Shown: positions 17,503 through 28,322, counted from the first letter of the stretch. The stretch is 64,000 bases of DNA from Sphingobacterium oryzagri (GCF_028736175.1 NZ_CP117880.1:248001-312000), one strand, 5' to 3'. The notes: generated by a model not told the origin, from the sequence alone. Made by a program: numbers and translations.

Positions 17503-17704
17503 AACTTCATTGTAGCACAATACAGAGTTAAAATAAAGGACATATTAATTACGCAACTTCGTCGCAGATTAATGCAAAGAAGCTTGCAATCTAAACCACA
17601 TCATTAGCCGATTGGCAGACGCTAAACCTGCATTGGCTAAGTTTTCTCACAAGAAGTATCACTTCGTATTAATTTACGTGGTGCTATAAAAAACAACTAC
17701 GAAA

Positions 17705-18820
17705 ATGAAAACAGCATTGATCACCGGAATTACAGGACAAGATGGTTCTTACTTAGCAGAATTATTATTGGAAAAAGGTTACATGGTGCATGGTATTAAA
17801 CGCAGAGCGTCGTCTTTTAATACACAGCGTATAGACCATTTGTACATTGACCAACATGAACAACACGTTCGTTTTAAACTGCATTATGGCGATTTAACCG
17901 ATTCGACCAATTTGATTCGTATTATTCAGGAAGTGCAACCAGATGAGATCTACAACTTGGGTGCGATGTCTCATGTTAAAGTTTCTTTTGACTCGCCTGA
18001 ATATGTCGCCAATGTGGATGGTATTGGCACGCTGCGTATTTTAGAAGCAGTTCGCATCCTTGGTTTGGAGAAGAAAACGCGCATTTACCAGGCATCGACT
18101 TCGGAGCTATATGGTGGTCTTCCAGAAAATAAAAACGAAAAAGGCTTTTACGACGAAAATTCGCCATTTTATCCACGCTCACCTTATGGTGTCGCAAAGA
18201 TTTATGGCTTCTGGATCACGAAAAACTATCGCGAAGCTTATAATATGTATGCTTGTAATGGCGTTTTGTTCAACCACGAATCTCCTCGCCGTGGAGAAAC
18301 CTTCGTAACCCGTAAAATTACGATGGCGACGGCTGCTATTGCCGTTGGCAAACAAGAATGTCTGTATTTGGGTAATCTTAATTCGCTTCGTGACTGGGGA
18401 CATGCTAAAGATTATGTCGAAGCCATGTGGCGTATTTTGCAACAAGATGTTGCCGAGGATTATGTTATTGCGACGGGGGTAACAACATCGGTGCGTGATT
18501 TTGTGCGTATTGCATTTGCTGAGGTTGGTGTAGAGCTAGCTTTTGAAGGCGAAGCAGAAGCTGAAGTGGCTAAGGTTGTCGCTTGCACAAATCCGGAATA
18601 TCAATTAGAAATCGGAAAAACAGTTGTTAAAATAGATCCAACCTATTATCGTCCTACAGAAGTTGACCTGTTATTGGGCGACCCTACGAAATCAAAAACA
18701 AAGTTAGGCTGGACGCCACAATATGATTTAGCGGCATTGGTTAAAGAAATGGTAGAGTCTGATTTGCATTTGGTTAAAAAGGAATCATATAATGCGCAAT
18801 GGGAACACATTGTTGGGTAA
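17705..18820 (+). CDS. gmd: GDP-mannose 4,6-dehydratase
   Basis: A 371-aa NADP-dependent dehydratase converting GDP-mannose to GDP-4-keto-6-deoxy-mannose, the first step to GDP-fucose. Motifs: TGITGQDG cofactor loop (7-14), a second binding segment [11 protein letters not shown], the catalytic triad region with STSELYG (about 132-138) and YGVAK (about 161-165), and [17 protein letters not shown], diagnostic of Gmd. Its GDP-mannose is supplied through manC at 36260. It marks the left border of the AT-rich cassette. Confidence 0.97.
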   Translation: MKTALITGITGQDGSYLAELLLEKGYMVHGIKRRASSFNTQRIDHLYIDQHEQHVRFKLHYGDLTDSTNLIRIIQEVQPDEIYNLGAMSHVKVSFDSPEYVANVDGIGTLRILEAVRILGLEKKTRIYQASTSELYGGLPENKNEKGFYDENSPFYPRSPYGVAKIYGFWITKNYREAYNMYACNGVLFNHESPRRGETFVTRKITMATAAIAVGKQECLYLGNLNSLRDWGHAKDYVEAMWRILQQDVAEDYVIATGVTTSVRDFVRIAFAEVGVELAFEGEAEAEVAKVVACTNPEYQLEIGKTVVKIDPTYYRPTEVDLLLGDPTKSKTKLGWTPQYDLAALVKEMVESDLHLVKKESYNAQWEHIVG

Positions 18821-18958
18821 CAGTTTCGGATTTGCATGTGACTTTTAGACAAAGTTTCTAAAGGAAAAGATCTTTGGTAGTAAAGAAAGTTTGGAATAAA
18901 ATTGAAGAAGGTTTTACGTTCGTCTATTGGGCTTTTATAATTTTAATTAAGAAGTTTT

Positions 18959-20323
18959 ATGTCTGTTTATAAATCCATTGTTAAAAATTTGGCGGCAAAT
19001 TCATTCGGAATGGGAGTAAATTTTCTGCAGCAGATTGCCATGGTACCTTTATTCATTACCTATTGGGGCGTAGATAAGTATGCTGATTGGATCATTATTA
19101 CTGCTTTGTCGTCTTTTTTTGCCATGACAGATTTGGGTTTAAATCGGGCTAGCAATAACGAATTCGTCATAAGATATCAGAAGGGAGATTTAGATGCATG
19201 CGCCAAGTTACAGGTTAATGCCCTCTTATTCGTTATGTCGGTTTTTGCCTTATTCGTAATTTCTTCAGTACTTGTGGCGTTCGTATGGGGATTTAAGGGT
19301 GTGTTAGGTGTAAAAGTTTTTACTGAAACGGAAACCTCTTACGCATTTATTATTTTATTAAGTCAAATATTCGTTACGATGTACGGTCGTGTTTATCACG
19401 GTGTATTTAGAGCTACGGCTCGTACTCATATTGCTATTATAACCGACAATATCGTCCGTCTTGGAGAGTTATCAGTACTCTTTTTAGGTATATTTTTTCA
19501 TTTGGATATTATTGCGCTGCTAACATTGTATTTAGCTCCCTCGGTGTCGGGAGCCCTATTTAAATGGATATACACGCGAAGGATTTTTTCTACAAAGCTT
19601 GCGCTGGACGGTTTCGATAAACATACGTTCAACTCATTGATTCGGCCTTCTATTGCCTTTATGATCTTTCCAATGGGGCAAGCAATTTCCAGCCAAGGAC
19701 TAGTTTTTGTGGTCAACAGTATATTGGGAGCTTCAATTCTTGTTGCATTTACTACAACACGAACGCTGGTCAACTTTCTAAGACAGCTAATGAATATGCT
19801 TTCGACATCAGTAAATCCTGAGATTTGTGCAGCTTACGGCAGAGATGACAAAAAAACAATAACGCACATCTACTATAGATCATTAATAATAACGTTTTTA
19901 ACAACGATGTTTAGCGTTGCCGTATTAATTTTTGCCGGCAAATTTATTTATTATGCATGGACTAAACATGCAGTGGTCTTTGACGCGAACTTTTTCTACG
20001 GGATGTTATTTGTTATGTTAGCATCTTGTTTGTGGGGGTTATCGAGCGTAATTCCGCTGGCCACTAACACGCATGCGCGATTCACCTCTGCATTTCTTTT
20101 TTCTCAGCTGTCAGGCGTTCTTCTCTGTTACTTAGTGCTAAGTATTAACCCATATCTTTCGATGATACCACTCGTTTTAGGGTTTACTGAAAGTGCTCTG
20201 TTTCTTTTCACGTTGAAGGAGAATAATAAATTCTTGGGTATTGATTTCACTAAAATGTATGCGGAGCTGATTTTTCAAACCAAGTTTCTTTTTAACAAAG
20301 GACTCAAACTATTGACGAGGTAA
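18959..20323 (+). CDS. wzx: Wzx-type O-unit flippase
   Basis: A 454-aa polytopic membrane protein with about 12 predicted helices, of the polysaccharide biosynthesis (MATE-like/PST) transporter family, which flips lipid-linked repeat units to the periplasm. The start (MSVYKSIVKNLAANSFGMGVNFLQQ) and the TM spacing fit Wzx. There is no soluble domain. It is the first gene of the more AT-rich block. Specificity for the repeat unit cannot be read from sequence. Confidence 0.85.
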   Translation: MSVYKSIVKNLAANSFGMGVNFLQQIAMVPLFITYWGVDKYADWIIITALSSFFAMTDLGLNRASNNEFVIRYQKGDLDACAKLQVNALLFVMSVFALFVISSVLVAFVWGFKGVLGVKVFTETETSYAFIILLSQIFVTMYGRVYHGVFRATARTHIAIITDNIVRLGELSVLFLGIFFHLDIIALLTLYLAPSVSGALFKWIYTRRIFSTKLALDGFDKHTFNSLIRPSIAFMIFPMGQAISSQGLVFVVNSILGASILVAFTTTRTLVNFLRQLMNMLSTSVNPEICAAYGRDDKKTITHIYYRSLIITFLTTMFSVAVLIFAGKFIYYAWTKHAVVFDANFFYGMLFVMLASCLWGLSSVIPLATNTHARFTSAFLFSQLSGVLLCYLVLSINPYLSMIPLVLGFTESALFLFTLKENNKFLGIDFTKMYAELIFQTKFLFNKGLKLLTR

Positions 20324-20350
20324 TTTTACTTAAAACATATACTAATAAGA

Positions 20351-21265
20351 ATGTTTAGAAATATATATAAATTTTTGATCAATAACTTTCGGGTTGTTAC
20401 AAAGTTCCAATTGTGGAGATTCAGAAATGCATATCCTGTAAAAGTAATAAATGATAATTTTCTTGCAGGTAATCCTACTGTCCACTTTCTACATCGGTAT
20501 TTGACAACAAATACAGGAGACCGAGCATGCGGATATTACCAATATTTTCTCCCAGAATTTGAAAATTATAAGTGTGTTGTTCACGATATCAATAATGTTA
20601 AGTTTCATTTAATCAACTCTGAAGATATAGTAATTATCGGTGGGGGCGGCCTACTCAATGCCACCGCAGAATGGAATTATAGTATCGATAAAGCAGCAAA
20701 GATTGCTGGAAAAGCTGTTATATGGTCTGCCGGATTTAACTCAAAGGTTGGGAAGAAAATGAGAATAACCATTGATTGGACCAAATTTGACTTAATATCG
20801 GTTCGTGATTTTTCTTACGAGGATTTTAGGTACGTTCCCTGTGCGACATGTGTTATGCCTAGCTTGCAAAAGGTTTATGACGTGAAGAGAAAGATTGGTA
20901 TAGTTGCTCATAAAGATGTTTTGCATCATTTGCCGGAAGGAATGACTGATTATGAAATGATTACTAACAGTGTTTCTCTTGAAGATTTTGTAGCATTTAT
21001 AGGAAGTTCCGAAATTGTACTCACCAATAGTTATCATGCCGCCTATTGGTCCTCTTTGTTGAAGAAAAAATGTGTTCTCTTTGCTCCGAGATCGGAAAAG
21101 TATGACTTCTATAAATATCCGCCAACATTATTCTCGGGAAATTTGCTAGCAGATATAAATAGCGCTTCGATTTATCCAAATGCTTTAAATGAAGCGAAGC
21201 AACTCACCTTAGACTACGTTAAAGATATCAAGAGACTTCTCGAAACAGAAGCGAATAAAAGTTAA
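20351..21265 (+). CDS. Polysaccharide pyruvyl transferase family protein
   Basis: A 304-aa cytoplasmic protein of the WcaK/CsaB family, transferring pyruvate from phosphoenolpyruvate to a sugar as a ketal. Supporting features are NTGDRACGYYQYF near residue 55 (usual NxGDxA site), IIGGGGLLN at about 95-103 and the later TNSYHAAYWSSLLKKKCVLF motif (about 222-241), where the conserved His sits. The protein is short for the family but complete. It points to a pyruvylated, acidic polymer. Confidence 0.85.
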   Translation: MFRNIYKFLINNFRVVTKFQLWRFRNAYPVKVINDNFLAGNPTVHFLHRYLTTNTGDRACGYYQYFLPEFENYKCVVHDINNVKFHLINSEDIVIIGGGGLLNATAEWNYSIDKAAKIAGKAVIWSAGFNSKVGKKMRITIDWTKFDLISVRDFSYEDFRYVPCATCVMPSLQKVYDVKRKIGIVAHKDVLHHLPEGMTDYEMITNSVSLEDFVAFIGSSEIVLTNSYHAAYWSSLLKKKCVLFAPRSEKYDFYKYPPTLFSGNLLADINSASIYPNALNEAKQLTLDYVKDIKRLLETEANKS

Positions 21266-21317
21266 ATATTATTTAAAAGTAAATTTAGAATTTAAAATAT
21301 TGATAAAGCATAAAGGG

Positions 21318-22364
21318 ATGAAAGTATTGTCTGTAGGAACTATGGTTGGATTATCTAATACTTGTCTACACCGTCATTGGGCATTGGAAAAGATTGCTGA
21401 TGAGATTTATGTGGTTAATACACGCTCGGAGAAAACTTCATTCTTTTATAAAATTGCTAATTATTTATTTCAAAAAGGAATTCCAATCCGTTTGCCTGAT
21501 GATTGCAATGCAAATCAAGAGATAAGGAACATAATTGATCAGAGCGGTAAGGAAGCGTTTGATGTGCTATGGATCGATAAAGGAATAACCATTAATCCTG
21601 ATACTTTAGCACATGTAAGAAGATTGTCGCCTAAAACTAAGATCGTTAGTTATTCACCGGACAATATGGCCCTTAAACACAATCAAAGCCAAAATTATTT
21701 AAAGTGTGTGCCACTTTACGATGTACACTTTACTACAAAATCATACATTTTAGAAGACTTGAAAAAACTCGGAGCCGTTCGCGTTGAATTTACCACTAAA
21801 CATTATGAGCAGACATTCCATTACGAACGGGATCTCGCTAAAGAAGAAATGGACCGTTTAGGTGGAGACGTCGGTTTTATCGGAGCATGGGAAAAAGAAC
21901 GTTGCGAAAGTATCTTGTATTTGGTAAATAATGGTATAAAAGTGAAGGTCTATGGTGATGGGAAATGGAATGATTATAAAAATATCGAAAATTTGGAGAT
22001 TAAGCCTGGAGTTTATTCTGAAGATTATTCTAAGGCACTCCAATCATTTAAGATATCGTTATGTTTCTTACGTAAAATGAATCATGATTTGCAAACGTCG
22101 CGTACTATGGAAATTCCTGCCTGCGGAGGCTTTATGTTGGCGGAGCGAACGATAGAACATTTGGAATTGTTTGAGGAGGGAGAAGAAGCAGAGTACTTTT
22201 CTTCAAATGAAGAGTTACTAGAGAAATGTAGGTATTATTTGATAAATGACGATAAAAGACGAAGTATCGCCAAAGGTGGAAAAAATCGTTGTGCTACATC
22301 AGGATATTCAAATGAAGAATCAATTAGGCGTATGCTTAAAATAGTTTTAAATGAGAAGGTATAA
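21318..22364 (+). CDS. Glycosyltransferase, CgeB-like (GT family 1-type C-domain)
   Basis: Start taken at the ATG at 21318 (348 aa), preceded by AAAGGG at a suitable distance; a TTG at 21300 would add six residues. The N-terminal half has a Rossmann-like beginning (MKVLSVGTMVG), and the C-terminal half has the CgeB/glyco_trans_1_2 pattern: QSFKISLCFLRKMNHDLQTSRTMEIPACGG followed by a late EEGEEAEYFSS region. It should add one sugar to the lipid-linked unit. It overlaps the next gene by 14 bp, implying translational coupling. Confidence 0.75.
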   Translation: MKVLSVGTMVGLSNTCLHRHWALEKIADEIYVVNTRSEKTSFFYKIANYLFQKGIPIRLPDDCNANQEIRNIIDQSGKEAFDVLWIDKGITINPDTLAHVRRLSPKTKIVSYSPDNMALKHNQSQNYLKCVPLYDVHFTTKSYILEDLKKLGAVRVEFTTKHYEQTFHYERDLAKEEMDRLGGDVGFIGAWEKERCESILYLVNNGIKVKVYGDGKWNDYKNIENLEIKPGVYSEDYSKALQSFKISLCFLRKMNHDLQTSRTMEIPACGGFMLAERTIEHLELFEEGEEAEYFSSNEELLEKCRYYLINDDKRRSIAKGGKNRCATSGYSNEESIRRMLKIVLNEKV

Positions 22365-23928
22365 GATTAAAAAACGATACGATGGCGAAGTGATTCCTCT
22401 AATGAGGAAATTTTTTGATATTGTATTGGTTATTTCTTTTATTGGTGAAATGGTGTTTTTCCCGTCCTCCGCTAACTTTGTAGGATGCTTGATGGAAGTT
22501 ATTGTTTGGTCAATATTTCGATTCTTTTTTTTGAAAAGGCAGATCATACTGGAACATCCTTTTTCGTTTTTAGCCTTTTTATCATTTTTTCTCGCTCGCT
22601 ATATTCCTTTGCCAGCGACATTGTTGGAGGGAAAGCCCATCACATACGGTTTTGAAGTTCCTTTTCAAACATTTTTCTGGGAAACAATCATCTTTATAGT
22701 CGCTTCAATGGCTTTTTACGCAAGCATTAAGGGAAGTATAAAGCAAAACAATTTTCTTAAAAATATTATGTACAAATACCATTTTTTCCGCACGGATGCT
22801 ATGACCCTATGGGTAATGGGAGGGATAGGAATGGTTATAAAAATCCAGCAACTATCAGTAGCTGGAGATGTTGAATTCGGAGATGTAGATAATAAATTTT
22901 TAGCGGGTTTAGTATACCTTCAATATGCGCCCTTGATTATGTTATTTCCTTCATTATCGCATATTTCATTTGATAGTCGAAGAAATAAATTCGTTTGGTT
23001 GTACACAGCATTACTTTTCATTACGAGCTTCGCCACCAATAGTAGGCAATCGATGATTTATCCGATTTTGACGATATTATTGTTGTTTTTTCTGTATTTG
23101 CTAAAACATAAAATTTCTCCATTTCGACTGTTTTCTCCAGCAAAGTTAGTCGCCGTTAGCATGATGATCTTTTTTGGATTGGGTTTTCTCTCCGATATTT
23201 CTCTCGCTATGTTATATAACCGTAGTAGTCGAGCTGAAATCGATAGGGCTGAGCTCTTTGAACAAACGATCCAGACATTGCAAAATGATGAGACTATGGA
23301 AGGATTGAGAAATGTATCCCTAGAAGAGAATGCTAGCGTAAGTTCTTATCTCGAGGGATGGGACGAAACCTATCTTAGCAACTTTATGTTGAATCGATAT
23401 GGTAACATCCGTGTTTCGGATCAAACTCTTTATTACGCCGAGCGGATTGGTTTTGCTAATGAAAAAATGCAAGTAAGTTTTTTCTCTAAAGTTATTGCTG
23501 TATTTCCATTGCCCGTATTGAATTTTCTAGGAATACCATTTGATAAAAATGATTTTTTATATTCTCCTGGAGATATGCTTTATACGCTTGCTGGAGGAAG
23601 TGGTACGACGCTTGGGGGGTTTAGGGTAACAAGTCTGGTAGCTGATGGGCTTGCTACCTTTGGATATTGGTGTTTCCCGTTAATATTCATATTGCTATTT
23701 GGGGCATTTAAACTTCTTGATTGCTTTGTCTATTATCAAGATGGTCGGATTATATACTCAACACTGGGCTTAATAAACGTATTTGGTTTTTTGGGAATGT
23801 TTCGAAATTCTATCGGATGTATTGTTATCGTGACATATATAATGAGAGGATTTTGGCAGCAATGCTTCACCTTTTGGATAGTTGTATTCTTAATCCATTT
23901 AATTCCATTTCGGAAAAATAATAAGTAA
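22351..23928 (+). CDS. wzy: Probable Wzy-type O-antigen/capsule polymerase
   Basis: A 525-aa membrane protein with about 10-12 helices and a large soluble loop (about residues 285-420, rich in charged residues, with NRYGNIRVSDQTLYYAERIG), the layout of Wzy polymerases. Such proteins have little sequence conservation; assignment rests on topology, position between glycosyltransferases and presence of Wzx/Wzc partners. The short TNSRQSMIYP motif near residue 230 resembles the O-antigen polymerase 'SRQ' segment. It begins inside the end of the preceding gene. Confidence 0.75.
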   Translation: MRRYKIKKRYDGEVIPLMRKFFDIVLVISFIGEMVFFPSSANFVGCLMEVIVWSIFRFFFLKRQIILEHPFSFLAFLSFFLARYIPLPATLLEGKPITYGFEVPFQTFFWETIIFIVASMAFYASIKGSIKQNNFLKNIMYKYHFFRTDAMTLWVMGGIGMVIKIQQLSVAGDVEFGDVDNKFLAGLVYLQYAPLIMLFPSLSHISFDSRRNKFVWLYTALLFITSFATNSRQSMIYPILTILLLFFLYLLKHKISPFRLFSPAKLVAVSMMIFFGLGFLSDISLAMLYNRSSRAEIDRAELFEQTIQTLQNDETMEGLRNVSLEENASVSSYLEGWDETYLSNFMLNRYGNIRVSDQTLYYAERIGFANEKMQVSFFSKVIAVFPLPVLNFLGIPFDKNDFLYSPGDMLYTLAGGSGTTLGGFRVTSLVADGLATFGYWCFPLIFILLFGAFKLLDCFVYYQDGRIIYSTLGLINVFGFLGMFRNSIGCIVIVTYIMRGFWQQCFTFWIVVFLIHLIPFRKNNK

Positions 23929-23959
23929 ATATTAAAGATAAATTTACTAAGAATAAATA

Positions 23960-24955
23960 ATGAAAGTGTGCTACATATATAGGGAGAAGGAGCGAAAAGC
24001 GCATAGTATCGAGTTACTATTCGATACTATTTCGCGAGAAGTTCGGGCAAGTGGAATTCAGGTTGAAAAATGGTATAAACCACTTTCCAATTTAAAAGCG
24101 ATTCTCTCCTTGAGAAGATTGAATGCCGACATTTATCATATAACTGGAGATTGTTATTACCTGTCATTATTTCTTCCGTGGAATAGGACTGTTATGACAG
24201 TTCACGATATTGGAATGTATAAAAATCATCCGAAAACGCTAAAAAGACGGTTTTTTGCATTTGTTTCATTTGTTCTACCCATGAGACTGCTTAACTTTTG
24301 TACTGCTATTAGTGAATTGACGAAAGGTGATTTGGTTGATATTTTAGGTGTCAATCCGAATAAAATCCTTGTTATCCCCAATCCATTAGTACATCCCATA
24401 GCATTTACACCTAAAGATTTTAACACGGAATGCCCAACAATATTACAGATTGGTACCGGAAATCACAAAAACCTGATTGGACTAATCGAATCTGTAAAAA
24501 ATCTACCGTGTAAATTGGATATTGTAGGTAAGCCTTCGGATTATTTAATCAAATTGATGGATGATTATGGCATCGTTTACAGTCTCAGTTCGAATATAAC
24601 AAATGAACAAATTTTGGAAAAATATCGGATGTGTGACATCGTTTATTTTGCTTCTCTTTCCGAGGGATTCGGACTTCCAATATTGGAAGCCCAGGGAATT
24701 GGTAGGCCTGTCATTACAAGCGATATGGAGCCCATGCGATCAATTTGTGGAGGGGGAGGCGTGCTCGTAGACCCGTTAAACTATGAGACAATTAGAGCGG
24801 CAATCGAAATGTTAACGTCTAATGTTTCTCTGCGAGAGCAACTCCTTCAAATAGGTTTAAAAAACGTTGAGAAATATAAGGTAAAAGACATCGTAAATCA
24901 ATACTTGAATTTATACAATAATTTAAAACATGAAAAGCATAGTTTTAGTAACTAA
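23960..24955 (+). CDS. Glycosyltransferase family 4 protein (A)
   Basis: A 331-aa GT-B retaining glycosyltransferase. C-terminal nucleotide-sugar motif: FASLSEGFGLPILEAQGIGRPVITSD (about 231-256), with the conserved E-x7-E arrangement (EGFGLPILE). The N-terminal acceptor domain is short, with HDIGMYKNHP at about 93. Sequence between (LQIGTGNHKNLIGLIESV) fits the family's linker to the donor domain. The stop overlaps the next start by 26 bp. Substrate unknown. Confidence 0.85.
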   Translation: MKVCYIYREKERKAHSIELLFDTISREVRASGIQVEKWYKPLSNLKAILSLRRLNADIYHITGDCYYLSLFLPWNRTVMTVHDIGMYKNHPKTLKRRFFAFVSFVLPMRLLNFCTAISELTKGDLVDILGVNPNKILVIPNPLVHPIAFTPKDFNTECPTILQIGTGNHKNLIGLIESVKNLPCKLDIVGKPSDYLIKLMDDYGIVYSLSSNITNEQILEKYRMCDIVYFASLSEGFGLPILEAQGIGRPVITSDMEPMRSICGGGGVLVDPLNYETIRAAIEMLTSNVSLREQLLQIGLKNVEKYKVKDIVNQYLNLYNNLKHEKHSFSN

Positions 24956-26087
24956 TCACCTCACACCATACCGAAGGAAATTCTATGATGATTTTTATGA
25001 GGCATGTCGTGATATAGGAATAACGTTTACGGTTTTATTGATGACCAAACGTGAACCTAAGCGAAATTGGGACTATGATAGTCTTCGTGTGAATTACGCA
25101 GTGTTAATGAAAGACATTCACATTACCTTTCCGATAAATAACCATTTAAATTTGGAGGTTAATAAACAGTTAGAAAAGCTAAATCCAGATTTAGTGCTTA
25201 TGGCGGGAAGCTATATGTATCTAACAAATTGGCTCGTTTTGTTCAAAAAAGCAAAACGAAATTATCCGGTAATATACTGGAATGAGGCTCACTTTGAAGA
25301 GAAAAGAGATTACGGTTTTACTATTTTAAAGGTTAGGGATTTAATTAGAAATACTATTTTTCCTCGGTTTGACGGCTTTTGGTTTAGTGGCAGTCTATCA
25401 AAGAAGTTTGTAAACTATTATGGCCGAAAGGAAGCGAAAAATTATCTTTTACCAAACTTTGTGGATAATGACTTATATACGCAAACAAGAAGCCGATCGA
25501 AAGAAGATCGGATTACAATAAGAAAGAATCTAAATATTCCTATTGAATCTAAAATTGCTTTTATACCAGCAAGACTTTCTAAAGAAAAAGGTATCGATTT
25601 ATTTTTGCGTATTTTAAAAGAATGTAAACTGCCCAATAATTTAGTTTTTTTAATTGCGGGAACAGGAGACTACGAAGATGTAATCGCTGATGCGATTAAT
25701 AATTTTGACGTTGATGCGAGATTACTCGGCTTCCAAAAACAACCTCAAATGTTGGATTTATACAGCATAGCTGATTTTTTTGTCCTTCCCTCGTTGTCTG
25801 ATCCTAATCCATTGACCTGTATAGAAGCGTTATGGTGTGGTCTACCTCTTTTGGTTACTGTCCATGTTGGAAACAATCCTGAGGTAATTAGTGAAGGCGT
25901 TAATGGTTACGTCATAGATTACAGTCAAAAGGACGCAAGCACGTTAAAGATTGAACAGTTTTTTAACGCCAATAATGACTGGCTTGAAACTGCAGCCAAG
26001 ACTTCGGTTTCTATAGCAGAACACTACTACGATCCGAAATTAAGAATACCTCAGGTATTAAAACAAATGAAAACAGATTTTGCCTAA
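24930..26087 (+). CDS. Glycosyltransferase family 4 protein (B)
   Basis: A 385-aa GT-B protein. N-terminus LVTNHLTPYRRKFYDDF, typical of acceptor-domain starts. The donor domain includes IPARLSKEKGIDLFLRIL (about 210-227) and VLPSLSDPNPLTCIEALWCGLPLLVT (about 286-311), where the usual first Glu of the EX7E motif is replaced in SDPNPLTCIE, leaving Asp/Asn at that place. Translation probably couples to the preceding gene through the 26-bp overlap. It adds an unidentified sugar. Confidence 0.85.
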   Translation: MKSIVLVTNHLTPYRRKFYDDFYEACRDIGITFTVLLMTKREPKRNWDYDSLRVNYAVLMKDIHITFPINNHLNLEVNKQLEKLNPDLVLMAGSYMYLTNWLVLFKKAKRNYPVIYWNEAHFEEKRDYGFTILKVRDLIRNTIFPRFDGFWFSGSLSKKFVNYYGRKEAKNYLLPNFVDNDLYTQTRSRSKEDRITIRKNLNIPIESKIAFIPARLSKEKGIDLFLRILKECKLPNNLVFLIAGTGDYEDVIADAINNFDVDARLLGFQKQPQMLDLYSIADFFVLPSLSDPNPLTCIEALWCGLPLLVTVHVGNNPEVISEGVNGYVIDYSQKDASTLKIEQFFNANNDWLETAAKTSVSIAEHYYDPKLRIPQVLKQMKTDFA

Positions 26088-26092
26088 TTGTC

Positions 26093-27088
26093 ATGATTAA
26101 TAAAGCTTCCTTACCTGCGCGAATAGATTGGATAGATATTGCTAAAGGAATATGTATGTTCTTTATAATATTGGCTCATTCTGGATATGTTCCTGCTTTG
26201 ATCGATAGGTTCTACAATTCTTTTTTCTTATCTGGTTTTTTTATGTTATCGGGGTATTTGTTTCACAATCCGGAAAAGCCTTTTTCTTTAACCATAAAAT
26301 TGAAAAAAATAATAGACACGTTGGTAATTCCTTACCTGCTCTACTGGATTATCAGTTTTTCTATCGATTCAATGCTGAAGGGAGATTTTTTGTTCATGAA
26401 AGAGCTGCTTATACACATCTTGAAAGGCGACAAATTGTGGTTTATGTCTGTGTTAATCGTTTCGGAGATTTTTTTAGCGATAGTTTTATCCAGTAAATAT
26501 GTGCATTTATCATTACTTCTCTTTTCTGTAGCTTCCCTCATCCTATGGCATTTTTTTAAAGATTATGATTTGATATGGTTTCTGCAGGTATCATTTATTG
26601 CCAACGTATTTTTGGTAATGGGTTATTTTTTTCGATTGTACAATAGGTTGTTTTTAGATATTGTACATAGGAATGTATATTTTGGTCCAATAGCACTCTT
26701 GTGGCTAATTTGCTTTGGTATTCATAATTACTACGGTTTCAAGATAACATTCAATGGCAATTCATTTGGCAATATATTTTATTTTATTGTCTACGCTTTG
26801 ACAGGTTCATTATTGGTTTACAAAGTATCATACAAAATCAGCGATATTACCGTTGCTCGGATATTTTTCGTTTTTATAGGAATCAATTCTTTACTGTTTT
26901 ATTTTTTCCAAAACCAAATTTTAAGAATATTGAAAAAAATATTTTTTTCATTTACTATGGAAAAAAACTATTTCTTACCATTCTTAATTGCTTTTTTGGT
27001 GATCGCTATATTGTACTATCCAATCAAACTCGTTAATAGATACTTCCCCATTTTGACAGGGAAATCGAAATTATTCACAAAATGGTAA
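26093..27088 (+). CDS. Acyltransferase-3 family membrane protein (A)
   Basis: A 331-aa integral membrane O-acyltransferase with about 10 helices. The hallmark start is DWIDIAKGICMFFIILAHSGY (about 11-31), with the catalytic-type His in LAH. FFLSGFFMLSGYLF follows. The family moves acetyl or succinyl groups onto sugars of exported polysaccharides at the inner membrane. It starts 5 bp after the preceding gene. A second member lies at 28972; they differ in length and sequence, so probably modify different positions. Confidence 0.85.
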   Translation: MINKASLPARIDWIDIAKGICMFFIILAHSGYVPALIDRFYNSFFLSGFFMLSGYLFHNPEKPFSLTIKLKKIIDTLVIPYLLYWIISFSIDSMLKGDFLFMKELLIHILKGDKLWFMSVLIVSEIFLAIVLSSKYVHLSLLLFSVASLILWHFFKDYDLIWFLQVSFIANVFLVMGYFFRLYNRLFLDIVHRNVYFGPIALLWLICFGIHNYYGFKITFNGNSFGNIFYFIVYALTGSLLVYKVSYKISDITVARIFFVFIGINSLLFYFFQNQILRILKKIFFSFTMEKNYFLPFLIAFLVIAILYYPIKLVNRYFPILTGKSKLFTKW

Positions 27089-27152
27089 TCGTTTTTATTT
27101 TAAATATTGGTAACGCCATACATAATCGCTGTTCGTTACCCGAAAATCACTT

Positions 27153-28322
27153 ATGGTTATGAAAATCCTTCGCGTAATACCTTCCATGGACCCAAGGCAT
27201 GGCGGTCCGAATCAGGGAATCCGAAATTCTATTCCCGCTTTACAGCAGTTGGGTGTTGAAAATGAAGTGGTGTGTATGGACGATCCAAGTGAACCTTTTT
27301 TGCAAAACGTATCGTTTGTAATTCATGCTATTGGAAAATCGAAAACGGGTTGGGCATATAACTCTACTTTGTCAAGCTGGTTGAAAAATTATATCGCTGA
27401 TTACGATGTTGTTATTGTGCATGGGCTATGGCTTTATCATAGTTTTTTAACGATTCGTATCGCCGGAAAGTTAAAAGGCAAAAAGCCTAAGATTTACGTT
27501 ATGCCGCATGGTATGTTAGATCCTTGGTTTCAAAAAGATAAAAGCAGAAGATTTAAATCATTGCGTAATGAAATATACTGGAATTTAATAGAGAAGCATG
27601 TTGTAAACAATGCGGATGGACTCTTTTTTACTTGTGAGCAAGAGTTATTATTGGCGCGTGAAACATTTAAAGGATATAACCCTAAGAAGGAATTGAACGT
27701 AGGATATGGAATACAAGCCCCTCCTGAATACATGGAGAAATTCGTTCAAACGGTAGCGGGAAATCCGTATTGGCTTTTTTTGAGTAGGATTCATGAGAAG
27801 AAGGGAGTTGATCTACTTATTGGAGCTTATAAACAATTGAAAGAGCGAAATCCTGATATTCCAGACTTGGTTATCGCGGGACCTCTGGAGTCTAGTTACG
27901 CAAAAAATATTGTCGGAATGGCAGGTGGAGACAATAAAATTCATTTCCCAGGTTTGTTACAAGGCAATGATAAGTGGGCAGCTTTTTATGGCGCCGAGGT
28001 TTTTATTTTACCAAGTCATCAAGAAAACTTTGGTATTGCAGTCGTAGAAGCTTTGGCTTGCGGCGTACCAGTTTTAATTTCAAATCAGGTAAATATTTGG
28101 CGTGAAATTGAAAATGGGGGCGGAGGGATTATTGCAGAGGATACGCTAAAAGGTACTTATACAGCAATGGAGAAATGGTTGAACTATTCACTTGCTGAAA
28201 AAAACAGGTTTAAACTTTCCGCTAGGGAAGTTTTTTCTGAAAATTTTAGTATTGGAAACGCAGCGAATAAGATGACTGAAATAATTTTTAGTGAGGTAGG
28301 AAATGCCAATAATTTTAAGTGA
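27153..28322 (+). CDS. Glycosyltransferase family 4 protein (C)
   Basis: A 389-aa GT-B transferase. It starts MKILRVIPSMDPRHGGPNQG after a possible two-residue extension (ATG at 27153 or 27159). Donor-domain motifs: WLFLSRIHEKKGVDLLIGAY (about 207-226) and PSHQENFGIAVVEALACGVPVLIS (about 289-312), with the full EX7E (ENFGIAVVE). The N-terminal HGLWLYHS and MPHGMLDPWF segments are seen in many transferases of this group that build capsule or O-antigen. Substrate not determinable. Confidence 0.88.
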   Translation: MVMKILRVIPSMDPRHGGPNQGIRNSIPALQQLGVENEVVCMDDPSEPFLQNVSFVIHAIGKSKTGWAYNSTLSSWLKNYIADYDVVIVHGLWLYHSFLTIRIAGKLKGKKPKIYVMPHGMLDPWFQKDKSRRFKSLRNEIYWNLIEKHVVNNADGLFFTCEQELLLARETFKGYNPKKELNVGYGIQAPPEYMEKFVQTVAGNPYWLFLSRIHEKKGVDLLIGAYKQLKERNPDIPDLVIAGPLESSYAKNIVGMAGGDNKIHFPGLLQGNDKWAAFYGAEVFILPSHQENFGIAVVEALACGVPVLISNQVNIWREIENGGGGIIAEDTLKGTYTAMEKWLNYSLAEKNRFKLSAREVFSENFSIGNAANKMTEIIFSEVGNANNFK